A DNA stretch of 64,000 nucleotides from Phycisphaerales bacterium UBA2421 (GCA_002343075.1 DDRH01000022.1:1-64000), one strand, 5' to 3'; positions 50,880 to 59,667 are shown, counted from the first letter of the stretch. Numbers and translations: made by a program. Notes: generated by a model from the sequence alone, not told the origin.

Positions 50880-51722
50880 TCAGTCATTGCCGGCGTTGGC
50901 TTTGTCGTCGGAGTCGTATGCCTGATCGAGGTTGCCGCCGGGGATGTCGATGCGCTCAATGCTCTTGCATTTGCCGGTCGATGGGTCAATCTCGGTAAGC
51001 ACGCCACACATCCGCATGTCGTGCGTGGCGACGTCAAAGCTGTGGGGCATGTTGGTGGTCATGTACTTCAGCACTCGATCCTTCCGCCGGCCCAGAACGC
51101 TGTCATACGGCCCGCACATACCCACATCGGTAATGGCACCCGTCCCGTGCGCGAGGATGCGCGCGTCTGCCGTCGGCACATGGGTGTGAGTGCCAAACAC
51201 CAGGCTTGCGCGACCGTCGAGGTGATAACCCATCGCCACCTTTTCGCTGGTCGCTTCGGCGTGCATATCACACACAATCACTTTCACGCTTGCTGGCAGA
51301 TCCTTGATGATCCGATCGGCCGCCGCGAAGGGATCATCGCAGGGCAGGCTCATATAAATTCGTCCGAGCAGGTTCATTACCGCAACCTGCACTCCGTTCC
51401 CGGCGGTCACCACGGTCCAACCCTTGCCGGCGGCCTGATGCGAAAGGTTTGCCGGGCGGATGAGCCGTTCACTGTTGGAGAGCGTTGCAGTGATTTCCTG
51501 CTTTTTGAAGACGTGATCGCCGAGCGTGACGACATCAACGCCATACGAACGAATCTTGTTAAACAAGTTGGCGGTGATTCCTGTTCCAGCAGCGACATTC
51601 TCGCCATTGGCAATCACAAAATCGATCTGCCGCGAACGAACGATCTCGGGCAGCTTCTGACAAACGACCGTCCGGCCGGGCCGGCCGACAAGATCGCCAA
51701 GAGCGAGGAGGCGGAAGGACAT
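50880..51722 (-). CDS. ymdB: YmdB family metallophosphoesterase (TIGR00282)
   Basis: The 280-residue protein has LLALGDLVGRPGRTVV, DFVIANGENVAAG, VVTLGDHVFKKQE, IVCDMHAEATSEKVAMGYHL and LVFGTHTHVPTADARIL, the metal-binding blocks of the YmdB family. Members hydrolyse 2',3'-cyclic nucleotides and influence RNA turnover and biofilm or sporulation decisions in Bacillus. It lies between phhA and the phosphatase gene on the same strand, with a 175-base gap before phhA. It is well conserved and complete. Confidence 0.92.
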   Translation of the reverse strand: MSFRLLALGDLVGRPGRTVVCQKLPEIVRSRQIDFVIANGENVAAGTGITANLFNKIRSYGVDVVTLGDHVFKKQEITATLSNSERLIRPANLSHQAAGKGWTVVTAGNGVQVAVMNLLGRIYMSLPCDDPFAAADRIIKDLPASVKVIVCDMHAEATSEKVAMGYHLDGRASLVFGTHTHVPTADARILAHGTGAITDVGMCGPYDSVLGRRKDRVLKYMTTNMPHSFDVATHDMRMCGVLTEIDPSTGKCKSIERIDIPGGNLDQAYDSDDKANAGND

Positions 51723-51792
51723 TGTGGGCGAAAGCCTACACGGGAGAAGCAGAAAAACGAATCATCAGAGGGCAGATTTCCCACCCTCTCTG

Positions 51793-53100
51793 TCATTCCA
51801 CGCGTGCCACGATCAACGTCTGATCGTCGTTCGGCGGGGCAGAATCGGAGAAATCCTCCACTGCCAGAAGGATATTGCGTATGACCAACTCAGTATCGTT
51901 ACTACAGCGTCCGATGGCATGATCCAGCCGATCAAGTCCGAACAACTCGCCCGATTGATTGCGCGATTCGGTGATGCCGTCAGTGAAGAGCACGAGCACG
52001 TCGCCCGGATGAAGTTGTACGGTTGCGTCTGTGTAATCTTCGTCGTCGATGATGCCGAGGGGAAGACTCAGCGATTCGTCGAGCATGGTCCTGGAGGGTC
52101 CGTCGCTGCATGATTTGACCCTCGGCGGGGGGTGCCCGGCGCAACTGTAGGCGAGGCGTTTAGTCGCCGGATCAAAGATCCCGTAAAACGCGGTGACGAA
52201 TGTTCCATTGCCGTTGGTGTACAGCCGGGTGAGTTGCTCGTTAACATGCTTGAGCAGGCGGCTCGGCGGGTCGGGGTCGCCGGGCACGCCGTGAGCAATC
52301 GAGTGCGTGACCGCCATCAGCACCGCTGCCGGCGTGCCGTGTCCTGAGACATCAGCGATGAAGATACCCCATCGGCCGTCAGAAAGCGGGAAAAAGTCGT
52401 AATAGTCCCCGCCGGCGCGTCTGCTGGTAAGGTAATGCGCCGCCAGCTTCAGCCCGTGGATGCTCGGGAGTTTGCTTGGCAGGAGCGATCGCTGAATGTC
52501 ACCGACGACCTGCAACTCGCGATCGACCGAGTCATAAGCGTCCTGAAGTTGGCGTGAGAGCAGCAGGTTATGCGTCACCCGGCCAAACAGGCTGGACATC
52601 CAGAACTGATTCGGCAGCGAATCGTAATCAAACCCCCGCGGCTGGTTGCTGAGGACAAATGTCATGTTAAGCGCCACGCCGCCGTCGTACGCGGGCATAG
52701 CGAAGAGCGACCGAGCTTCGTGCAGGTGTTCGTGGGCCGGGTCATCCCGCTCAACGCGCAAATCTTCGACCAGCCGCGGCATTCCTTCGTAGAGCAGCCG
52801 GCCAAGGAGACCACCTTGAAGCACGGGGAGCGACAGCGCGTTTTTCCAGGGATCAAAGTCAAACCCCCATCGAAAGCTGCGGGTGATCTTAAAATGCGGT
52901 TCAAGGACGCCGCGCCGGCTGACCGACAGAATGCCGTCATTCGGCGAAGTCGTCCGCACCCGCGCCGCGTATCGCTGCACCATCGCCTGTGCATCAGTTT
53001 GCTGGCTCATCTCGAGCATCATCTGACGGACTTGCTCAAGTCGGTCCTGCCAGTTTCCTGCAGGCGTGGTTCCCATGGCCGGTGTGACTGACGCATTCAT
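51793..53100 (-). CDS. GAF-like/SpoIIE (PP2C-type) serine phosphatase
   Basis: The 435-residue protein has an N-terminal sensory domain (about 20-185, GAF-like) and a C-terminal SpoIIE phosphatase domain (about 200-435). The metal motifs are RRAGGDYYDFFPL, IFIADVSGHGTPAAVLMA, LVLFTDGITESRNQ and DDQTLIVARVE. RsbU/SpoIIE proteins dephosphorylate anti-anti-sigma factors and so release alternative sigma factors. A matching STAS/HATPase partner is not in the window. There is no signal peptide or membrane segment. It is divergent from the BtpA gene with 23 bases between starts. Confidence 0.88.
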   Translation of the reverse strand: MNASVTPAMGTTPAGNWQDRLEQVRQMMLEMSQQTDAQAMVQRYAARVRTTSPNDGILSVSRRGVLEPHFKITRSFRWGFDFDPWKNALSLPVLQGGLLGRLLYEGMPRLVEDLRVERDDPAHEHLHEARSLFAMPAYDGGVALNMTFVLSNQPRGFDYDSLPNQFWMSSLFGRVTHNLLLSRQLQDAYDSVDRELQVVGDIQRSLLPSKLPSIHGLKLAAHYLTSRRAGGDYYDFFPLSDGRWGIFIADVSGHGTPAAVLMAVTHSIAHGVPGDPDPPSRLLKHVNEQLTRLYTNGNGTFVTAFYGIFDPATKRLAYSCAGHPPPRVKSCSDGPSRTMLDESLSLPLGIIDDEDYTDATVQLHPGDVLVLFTDGITESRNQSGELFGLDRLDHAIGRCSNDTELVIRNILLAVEDFSDSAPPNDDQTLIVARVE

Positions 53101-53110
53101 GCTTACATGC

Positions 53111-53116
53111 TATGCT
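53111..53116 (+). promoter_or_regulatory. Candidate -10 box (TATGCT) for the BtpA gene
   Basis: TATGCT sits seven bases before ATG 53124, with CTGACG at 53088-53093 as a possible -35 (17-base spacer). No ribosome site is visible, so a leaderless transcript is possible. Confidence 0.35.
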
Positions 53117-53123
53117 CGCCGAC

Positions 53124-53927
53124 ATGGCTAGCAAAACATGCAGCGTATTTTTAGCCCGTGGGTTCGGTGTGATCGGAATGATTCACCTCTTGCCCTTGCC
53201 AGGTGCCCCTCGTTTCGCCGGCAACGCACGTGCGATCGCCGAGGCCGCCATTCGCGATGCGGCACTGCTCGCAGAGGGCGGCGTGCATGCGCTGATGATC
53301 GAGAATTTTGGAGATGCGCCATTTTATCCCGGCAGCGTACCCGCGCATGTGGTTGCGCATCTCACATCGATCGCAGGGGTGGTGCGGTCAAGCATTGATC
53401 TTCCGCTGGGCATTAACTGCCTGCGCAACGATGGCCGGAGCGCGCTGGCAATCGCACAGGCGGTGGGCGCTGAGTTTATCAGGGTGAATGTGCTCTGCGG
53501 GGTGCGTGTGGCGGATCAGGGGTTGCTACACGGCATCGCGCACGACCTGCTGCGCGACCGCGCGAGCCTCGGCGCAGAACACATAAAGATTATGGCTGAT
53601 GTGGATGTGAAGCACTCCGCACCGCTGGCGGCGCGGTCCATCGAAGACGAGATTGACGACACACTCCACCGCGGGATGGCCGATGCGCTAGTTGTGAGCG
53701 GTGCCGGCACCGGTAAAGCTACCGACCCTGAGAAAGTTGCGCGGGTGAAGAAACGGGCCGGGAGTTCGCCGGTATTCATCGGCAGCGGAGTGACGATCGA
53801 ATCGCTGCCGAGTTTCAGAGACGCCTGCGATGGCGCGATCGTCGGGACGCATTTCAAGAAAAATGGCAGAGTCGATCAGCCAGTGGACGTCAAACGCGTG
53901 CGAGCGTTCATGTCGGCGGTGGGGTGA
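53124..53927 (+). CDS. BtpA/SgcQ family protein
   Basis: The 267-residue protein has VIGMIHLLPLPGAPRFAG, HALMIENFGDAPFYPGSVPA, PLGINCLRNDGRSALAIAQA and GATGxxTD-like DALVVSGAGTGKATDPEKV, the characteristic TIM-barrel text of BtpA. In cyanobacteria BtpA stabilises photosystem I; in most bacteria its function is unknown, and SgcQ is linked to sugar metabolism. An alternative ATG at 53112 would add four residues. The 3' end meets the pseudogene on the opposite strand directly. Confidence 0.85.
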   Translation: MASKTCSVFLARGFGVIGMIHLLPLPGAPRFAGNARAIAEAAIRDAALLAEGGVHALMIENFGDAPFYPGSVPAHVVAHLTSIAGVVRSSIDLPLGINCLRNDGRSALAIAQAVGAEFIRVNVLCGVRVADQGLLHGIAHDLLRDRASLGAEHIKIMADVDVKHSAPLAARSIEDEIDDTLHRGMADALVVSGAGTGKATDPEKVARVKKRAGSSPVFIGSGVTIESLPSFRDACDGAIVGTHFKKNGRVDQPVDVKRVRAFMSAVG

Positions 53928-54462
53928 TTACCGTCTTCGCCTGGTCGCCCGCCGTTTCTCATCAGGGCGCTTACCGGTGGGTCTGCTCTCGATCGCGGAC
54001 AGTGTTTCGACATCGGCAAGATCCTTCAGTCGGCCGGCAGCTCGCTTGTTTGTCAGTTGGTCGGCGAGCGAAATCACCGGGACCGCCACGCCATCCATCA
54101 TGACGACATTGCGGCGCTGCCAAATTGCGGCGCTGCCAACATGCCTCGAAGTTCAACCCTGGCGCGCCGGTCAAAAGATCGATTCGGGTTGGAGGGCGGC
54201 CCATTACAAACACCTTGTCGGGTTCCACAAACAGTTTAGGTGCCACTCGGCTGGCTGAAAACCCGCCCCATTTCACAAGCGCCTCCGACACCCTTGAGGC
54301 GTTCTCGGCATCGGCAGCGATCCAGACATCGATGTCCTTGGTGGCGCGGTGGTGTCCGTAAAAATTGACTGCGTACCCACCAATCATCAGATAGCTAACT
54401 TTCGCCAGGTTTAGCGCGACGAAAAGTTCGCGGAAGTCGTCGTCCAGATTTGCCTCGCCCAT
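53928..54462 (-). pseudogene. Nucleotidyltransferase-like (DUF6036-type) protein, frameshifted by a 16-bp tandem duplication
   Basis: From ATG 54462 the frame reads MGEANLDDDFRELFVALNLA, SYLMIGGYAVNFYGHHRATK and DIDVWIAADAENASRV, the GG..AV...H.R.T.DID signature of nucleotidyltransferase-fold proteins. After GLNFEACWQRRN the 16-base unit ATTGCGGCGCTGCCAA appears twice in tandem (54108-54139, plus-strand text). Removing one copy restores NVVMMDGVAVPVISLADQLT and ADVETLSAIESRPTGKRP up to a TAA at 53928-53930. The length without the extra 16 bases is exactly 173 codons, so the duplication alone explains the shift. As it stands, the frame runs into unrelated Arg/Pro-rich text. Confidence 0.85.
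54108..54139. repeat. 16-bp tandem duplication
   Basis: ATTGCGGCGCTGCCAA occurs at 54108-54123 and again at 54124-54139 with no difference. It lies inside the nucleotidyltransferase-like gene and shifts the frame. Confidence 0.95.
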
Positions 54463-54613
54463 GACCGTAAAGCTCTTGTCTGAGGTATGCGAGCGCCCTG
54501 AGCCGGTCGAACGGACTCTTCGAGCGCCAATACTCAATATCTTTTGCATCGGACTCGGCTAAAGTACCGAACCAAACTGACGATTTATCAATGCTGCCAA
54601 ACTCCTTCGCCAT
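54395..54613 (-). CDS. Small partner protein of the nucleotidyltransferase-like gene
   Basis: The 72-residue protein starts MAKEFGSIDKSSVWFGTLAE and has DIEYWRSKSPFDRLRALAYL followed by RQELYG. This YWRSKxPxxRLxAxxxLRxxxYG text is the hallmark of small proteins encoded directly before DUF6036-type nucleotidyltransferases, which makes a two-gene module, probably antitoxin-like. Its 3' end overlaps the start of the partner by 68 bases. It is intact in sequence, unlike the partner. Its function is inferred from gene order. Confidence 0.65.
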   Translation of the reverse strand: MAKEFGSIDKSSVWFGTLAESDAKDIEYWRSKSPFDRLRALAYLRQELYGHGRGKSGRRLPRTFRRAKPGES

Positions 54614-54630
54614 CGAGAGAAATTCTAGCA

Positions 54631-55578
54631 TCATCGCGAACGGAGTGCCTTCCTAAAAATCACATACCGCCTGAACTCCGAAAAGCCCGCCCCGCGATAT
54701 AGCCGGTCGGCCGTGCGGTCGTCGCTCCAGAGGAACCACGCTGTCTGCAGGCCGGCGCGGCGCTGCGTTTGCAGGGTCTCGTACATCAACACCTGCCCGA
54801 TTCCTCGGCCTCGCGCTGATGCTGCGACTCCGATGGGGCCAAAGCGCTCGCCGTCATGATGGGTGATGCCCAGCACCGTCCCGGCCCGGTGAGCGAGCGC
54901 GATTCGTGATGCGCTGGCCTCGCCGCGGAGGATTGACCGCATCGCATCGCGATAGACGATTTCCCAGTCGGCCCCGAACTCATTTCGTGCGAATTGGAGG
55001 ATCGGCTGTGTGAGTGGCGGCGAGTAGGGTTCGATGCAAACATGGTCATGCGTCAGTTGCTTGCGGGCGTCGGCCACAAACTGCGGCTCGGTGAGTTTCC
55101 ACAGGTTGGCCTGCATGGCGATCGGGCGGCTGACTTGCTCGAAACGCTGTTTGGTAAACAATTCGATAGCCGCGGGGTAGGCCGCGAGGTCGACGCCAGG
55201 GGTGAAGTATGCGGGGGCGTAGGGCGACACCAGCAACTCTGTGCGGCCGGATTGCTGGAGCTGCGCCTCTGCCGCCGCAATGAGTTGAGTGCCGATTCCC
55301 TGGCGGAGATATCGTTGATCGACCCCGATCGCGGTGATGTACCCTTTGCGTGCATCAGCCTCGTTTAGTGGTTCCCGGCGCATTGCCGAATAGATGAATC
55401 CCGCCACACAGTTTCCGGCCTTGGCCACGAGTGCGCCATCGGCGCGATAATTGGGGTCGAGCAGGATATGACGCGCGAATTTCTCCGGCGTAATGGCTTC
55501 CACCGGCATCGCTGCGGCGAGCATGCTTGTGACTGCGGGAACATCTTCTGACCGTAACGGGGCAATGTCTGGTTGCAT
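54631..55578 (-). CDS. Tandem GNAT acetyltransferase
   Basis: The 315-residue protein has two GNAT domains. The first (about 1-150) has AIGVDQRYLRQGIGTQLIAA with the acetyl-CoA motif RQGIGT. The second (about 170-315) has GPIGVAASARGRGIGQVLMY with RGRGIG. Each is followed by the usual strand and helix. Such proteins acetylate amines of small molecules or proteins, and the substrate is unknown. It is upstream of the nucleotidyltransferase module on the same strand but separated by 17 bases, and divergent from the YfhO-like gene. Confidence 0.85.
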   Translation of the reverse strand: MQPDIAPLRSEDVPAVTSMLAAAMPVEAITPEKFARHILLDPNYRADGALVAKAGNCVAGFIYSAMRREPLNEADARKGYITAIGVDQRYLRQGIGTQLIAAAEAQLQQSGRTELLVSPYAPAYFTPGVDLAAYPAAIELFTKQRFEQVSRPIAMQANLWKLTEPQFVADARKQLTHDHVCIEPYSPPLTQPILQFARNEFGADWEIVYRDAMRSILRGEASASRIALAHRAGTVLGITHHDGERFGPIGVAASARGRGIGQVLMYETLQTQRRAGLQTAWFLWSDDRTADRLYRGAGFSEFRRYVIFRKALRSR

Positions 55579-55604
55579 GGCTAATCCGGGAGCTTCGTGG
55601 GTTG

Positions 55605-57860
55605 ATGTTTGGTCATGTGCGCCGGTCTCGTGTTACACTTGCCATGTTCATGCAGCGGTTGCCACTCTCAGACAATTCTCCCGCCGACGAACCGGTTTTG
55701 CAGCCGCGGTTCTCCAGCACGAAGGCAGCGTCGGTACGGTGGTGCGTGGTCATGGTGATCGCGGTTGTCGCACTTTACTCTCCGTCCGGGCTGCTGGACG
55801 GCAATCTGCGGCTTGACTCATTGGACTATCCTGTCTTGCATCGGCACCGCGTGCAGTACGCGATGGATGGTATCACCAGCGGCGGCGGGTTGCCCGGGTG
55901 GTTTACCCGCGAGCAACTCGGCACGCCATTCTGGTCGAATCTTCAGAACTTTCCATTTGTGCCGACGCGATTGGCACTGCTGCCCTTGGGTGCCGCTGAC
56001 TTGTACACCGGGGCGATCTTTCTCTCGGCGGTATTGGCGGCGCTGTTTACCTTCCTCTACGCTCGGTCGCTCGGGGCAGGGCCGTTCGCGGCGGCAGTGG
56101 GTGGATGGACCTTCGCAGCGGCGGGGTTTTTCGCGTCACGCCTGCTCGCCGGCCACCTTCACTTGCTCGAAGCGTATCCTTCGCTGCCGATGCTGCTGTG
56201 GCTGATCGAGCGATGTGTGGCGAAACTGCGGGCGTACGCCGGCTCGAACCTGGCATGGCGACAGCTTCTTCCCCTTGGCCTCGCCGCGGGCTGCGTGGCG
56301 CTTTGTGGCCACCCTCAATTGCCCATGTATGCCCTGGCCATCGCGGGGCTTTATGCCCTTTGGCGGCTGCGCGGGTGGCAGCGCATTCGCACGGTCGCTG
56401 TGCTTACCGCGGGAGCGGGCTGCGCAGCGTTTGCCTTGGTGCCGATGTCGATGCTGGTTACCCGAAGCACACGCGTGATCGGCGACCTGGCCCATTCGCC
56501 GAATGACCTTGCGCTGCCCGTTTCCCGACTTGCCGGCGCATTCCTCGCGCCTTGGATAGACGGCTGGCCGGAATCGGTCGCCCGCATCCCGCATCGGCCT
56601 TTCACAGGTTATGCGAATGACGCATATTTCTGGGATACGTTCAACTACGTCGGCTGGACCCCCTGGGTTGCAGCGGTGGCGTTGGCGGGGTGGTGTGTGG
56701 CGCGGCGCAACGTGCCGCGGGGGGCGGTGCTGTTTCTCGTTTTGATGGGCGTCGTCTGCCTCTCAATGGCGCTGCCATGGCTACAGGCGCTGGCGCGGCA
56801 AATGCCCGGGACGCTGGTTCGCGCGCCCTGTCGGCTGACTTATCCGGTTACATTGGCGCTATCGCTTGCGCTCGCCGGCGCGGTGCAACTTGCCATCGCG
56901 CATCTGCGGCGGTCACAGGCAATCGGGCTACTAATAGTCCCGCTGGCGTGGCACGCGATCGATCTGACCACTACCAGCCGGCAGTTTGTACATCGTGAAA
57001 CGCCTGCTGTTGCGCTCGATGGTCGCGACGACGCGTGGTTGACCGCCGTCGGCGACGGACGCGTGGCGTTTGATACATGGCTCATCAGCACCAGCAACCG
57101 CCGATACGACGACATCGGCTTTTATGACTCGATCCAGATGGCGCGATACTACGAGATGATCACCGCGCTGGGCCAGCAGCGGCGGTCGGTGTATCTGGAA
57201 ACGCTTAATGGCGATTCGCTGCCGGCCCGGGCCATGCGTGCCTGCGCGGTGCGCATCACGGTTGGTTTCGTTCCTCGGCCAAACGGAAGGCTCATTGGAT
57301 CGTACGATAGGCTGCTCGTTCATCAGTTCGACGATGCCGCGTCGCGCGTGTCATTTGTTCCGGCCCAGGCAATCTCATTTCTCGATGATCGATCGACCCT
57401 CGACCGCCTGCGCGACCGCAACTTTGATCTGGCCAGCGGAATGATTCTCCCCGAAACAGCCGCCGCGGGATTGGTGCGTTCTTCTGTGGGGACTCAAGCG
57501 TCGGGCGGTGCTACTGTCGAGGCGATTAGGTATTCCCGCCCGACGCCTGACGTCTTTGAGATGAATCTTGTTACCGGTCAACCGGGTGCAGTGCGAATCA
57601 TCGAGACCTTCGACCCCGGCTGGACTGCAACGCTCAACGGCGAGGCCGCTTCGATCCTGCCAGCGAATCATGGCATGATGGCGGTGCCGATTGCGGCTCC
57701 CGGGCAGCATCAATTGCGGCTGCGATACCGCACCCCAGGAAGGCTCGCGGGGCTGCTGCTCTCATGCATCAGCGTCGGCACGTTGGCGGTGTTATGCGTG
57801 CTGCCGATCAGGCCCGCAAGATCTTCTCCATCGACTTCCCCTTCGCCAGCTCGTCGATGA
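55605..57860 (+). CDS. YfhO-like membrane protein
   Basis: The 751-residue protein has about ten to twelve hydrophobic segments between residues 45 and 470 (for example VVMVIAVVALYSPSGLLDG, LPMYALAIAGLYALWRL and LTYPVTLALSLALAGAVQLA). The C-terminal extracytoplasmic part ends with RIIETFDPGWTATLNGEAAS and QHQLRLRYRTPG, typical of YfhO (YYPGWxAxVDGxxxxI ... VFxYxP). YfhO proteins are GT-C-like enzymes that glycosylate lipoteichoic acid in Bacillus; the planctomycete substrate is unknown. The start is ambiguous (55605 or 55644). The 3' end overlaps the convergent DUF2200 gene by 53 bases. Confidence 0.75.
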   Translation: MFGHVRRSRVTLAMFMQRLPLSDNSPADEPVLQPRFSSTKAASVRWCVVMVIAVVALYSPSGLLDGNLRLDSLDYPVLHRHRVQYAMDGITSGGGLPGWFTREQLGTPFWSNLQNFPFVPTRLALLPLGAADLYTGAIFLSAVLAALFTFLYARSLGAGPFAAAVGGWTFAAAGFFASRLLAGHLHLLEAYPSLPMLLWLIERCVAKLRAYAGSNLAWRQLLPLGLAAGCVALCGHPQLPMYALAIAGLYALWRLRGWQRIRTVAVLTAGAGCAAFALVPMSMLVTRSTRVIGDLAHSPNDLALPVSRLAGAFLAPWIDGWPESVARIPHRPFTGYANDAYFWDTFNYVGWTPWVAAVALAGWCVARRNVPRGAVLFLVLMGVVCLSMALPWLQALARQMPGTLVRAPCRLTYPVTLALSLALAGAVQLAIAHLRRSQAIGLLIVPLAWHAIDLTTTSRQFVHRETPAVALDGRDDAWLTAVGDGRVAFDTWLISTSNRRYDDIGFYDSIQMARYYEMITALGQQRRSVYLETLNGDSLPARAMRACAVRITVGFVPRPNGRLIGSYDRLLVHQFDDAASRVSFVPAQAISFLDDRSTLDRLRDRNFDLASGMILPETAAAGLVRSSVGTQASGGATVEAIRYSRPTPDVFEMNLVTGQPGAVRIIETFDPGWTATLNGEAASILPANHGMMAVPIAAPGQHQLRLRYRTPGRLAGLLLSCISVGTLAVLCVLPIRPARSSPSTSPSPARR

Positions 57861-58158
57861 GCTTGTCGAGATATCGGAGCTTCTGCATCCGCGGGTCTTT
57901 CACGTCCTCCACCCGCACGCCGCAAACCACGCCTTTTATCAATGACGCGTTTGGATGAAACTTTGGGCATTGGGCAAGAAAAGTCGCAAGGTCATTCTCC
58001 TCTTTCATCTGCCGCCGCAGCCCGGCCGGATCGTAACCCGTGAGCCAGCAGATGACTTGGTCCACCTCGGCCTGTGTCCTGTTCTTCTTCACCGCCTTCT
58101 GTACATAGAGCGGATACAGCTTTGAAAACCTGATCGCAAAAACGCGGGCGTTGTCCAT
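57808..58158 (-). CDS. DUF2200 protein
   Basis: The 116-residue protein has VFAIRFSKLYPLYVQKAVKK, VDQVICWLTGYDPAGLRRQ and FHPNASLIKGVVCGVRVEDV then DPRMQKLRYLDKLIDELAKG. This is the complete DUF2200 family signature, a small cytoplasmic protein widespread in bacteria without an assigned function. The ATG has GGA-type purines upstream. It overlaps the 3' end of the YfhO-like gene on the opposite strand. A 291-base gap follows toward the hmgA gene and contains one 63-codon minus-strand frame without support. Confidence 0.9.
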   Translation of the reverse strand: MDNARVFAIRFSKLYPLYVQKAVKKNRTQAEVDQVICWLTGYDPAGLRRQMKEENDLATFLAQCPKFHPNASLIKGVVCGVRVEDVKDPRMQKLRYLDKLIDELAKGKSMEKILRA

Positions 58159-58449
58159 TGTCAAATCCTCGGTTGAGCAGGTAGGGGAAGGCGGTTAGTG
58201 CGCGTGGCAACACCCGTCACATCCAGCCAGCTCAGTTTGAGTTTCTAGAAACCCATTCTCATCACCGTTCCGGGTGATCGGTAAGTATGCGTGTCATGCC
58301 GGCCTGATGCACACAAGAGCATGATCCGCGGTGAACTCACCTCATGGCTGGCAATCGCGATATCGCTGCCAATGATTGGGTTTTTCGGTGACTCGATGTG
58401 CCGCGAGGCGATTTCCTTGTGATCTGTGAGTGTCATATGCCGAAATCCC

Positions 58450-59667
58450 TCACCGCGGTTGCCCAGCGCCGTCCGCGGGGCTGGTGGAACCTGTATCCAG
58501 CCAGCTTAGCGGGTAGTTTGGGTCGTCCATCTTCATCGCTTCCGCGGTGAGCTTGAGTGGGCGTTCGGTGTCAAACATTACCGCTAGCTCTTCCGTTCGG
58601 TCGTGCTTCATTGATGCCATGATGGTGCCAGGGTGTGGGCCGTGCGGAATGCCTGCGGGGTGGAGGCTGATGCTCGCCGGGCTGATGCCCTTGCGGCTGC
58701 CGAAGTTCCCGCGGCTGTAGAACAGCACCTCGTCAGCTTCCACGTTGCTATGCACATAGGGGACCTTGATGGCCTCAGGGTGATGATCGAGATAACGCGG
58801 GGCAAACGTGCAGATGACAAACCCACGGCACTCAAAACACTGCTGGTACGGCGGGGGGAGGTGCACGGTGCCGGTCAGCGGCTCAAAGTCCATCGCGTTA
58901 AATGTATAGGGATAAATGAACCCGTCCCAGCCGACGACATCGAACGGATGGCTGGCCATCGTCACCTTCGTGATTCGCTGGCCGTCCTTCACCATGACCA
59001 CCGTATCTTCCTCTTTATCAACGGGCACAAGCTCGCACGGACCGTGAAAATCTCGCTCATAAAACGGCGCGCCGAGCATAAGTTGACCGTCGGGGTTGAG
59101 ATATCGCTTCGGCAGACGAACCGGCCCCACGCTTTCCAGGATCAGGTGGTCTTCGCGGGCAATGTCATCTGCCAGGAGGCGATACGTCGTGCCACGCGGG
59201 ATGACGATGTAATCAAGCGCTTTGTAGGGCAACTTGCCATAGGGCGATTCGAGCACACCATTTCCCGCGTGAATGTAGATGACTTCATCGGCACCGCCGT
59301 TGCGGTAAAGCGTGCTTTGCTGCTCCGCGGGGCGGCAGCGGAGTGCGACGCAGTCTTCATTGAACATGATCGGCACGCGCCCGGTGATCGCGGACCCGCC
59401 GCGTGGCATCTCGAACGTTTTCAAATGATGATGCCGCAGCGCCTGGCCTTCGGCGGGCTTGAGTTCGACCGCGCCGGCGGCTTCAGTGTTGCGCACGCGT
59501 GTCGGCGGTCGCAGGTGGTACATGATCGAATACGCCCGATCAAAGCCCGCCGTGGTGACGACGTGTTCGTAGGCGATCGCTTCCCCGCGAAAGCTGGTGT
59601 GCGGGTCGCGAGGCATCTTAATGTGGCGCTTCCGCGGGACTTCACCGAGTTTCATATAGATCGGCAT
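58450..59667 (-). CDS. hmgA: Homogentisate 1,2-dioxygenase
   Basis: The 405-residue cupin protein has the family sequence HHHLKTFEMPRGGSAITGRV, YIHAGNGVLESPYGKLPYKA, FYERDFHGPCELVPVDKEED, WDGFIYPYTFNAMDFEPLTG and VHSNVEADEVLFYSRGNFGS, followed by SLHPAGIPHGPHPGTIMASM. The iron ligands (two His and one Glu) lie in the last two blocks: Glu in NVEADEVLF and His in HPAGIPHGPH. The enzyme opens the ring of homogentisate to maleylacetoacetate in tyrosine breakdown. This version is a bit shorter than the human enzyme, as in many bacteria. Its partner, hydroxyphenylpyruvate dioxygenase, is not in the window. Confidence 0.9.
   Translation of the reverse strand: MPIYMKLGEVPRKRHIKMPRDPHTSFRGEAIAYEHVVTTAGFDRAYSIMYHLRPPTRVRNTEAAGAVELKPAEGQALRHHHLKTFEMPRGGSAITGRVPIMFNEDCVALRCRPAEQQSTLYRNGGADEVIYIHAGNGVLESPYGKLPYKALDYIVIPRGTTYRLLADDIAREDHLILESVGPVRLPKRYLNPDGQLMLGAPFYERDFHGPCELVPVDKEEDTVVMVKDGQRITKVTMASHPFDVVGWDGFIYPYTFNAMDFEPLTGTVHLPPPYQQCFECRGFVICTFAPRYLDHHPEAIKVPYVHSNVEADEVLFYSRGNFGSRKGISPASISLHPAGIPHGPHPGTIMASMKHDRTEELAVMFDTERPLKLTAEAMKMDDPNYPLSWLDTGSTSPADGAGQPR

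Noticed and set aside
50784-51884. Plus-strand frame of 366 codons over the YmdB-like gene
   Set aside because: Antisense shadow of a strongly conserved gene.
58245-58436. 63-codon minus-strand frame between DUF2200 and hmgA genes
   Set aside because: No ribosome site, no family resemblance, short; more likely chance.
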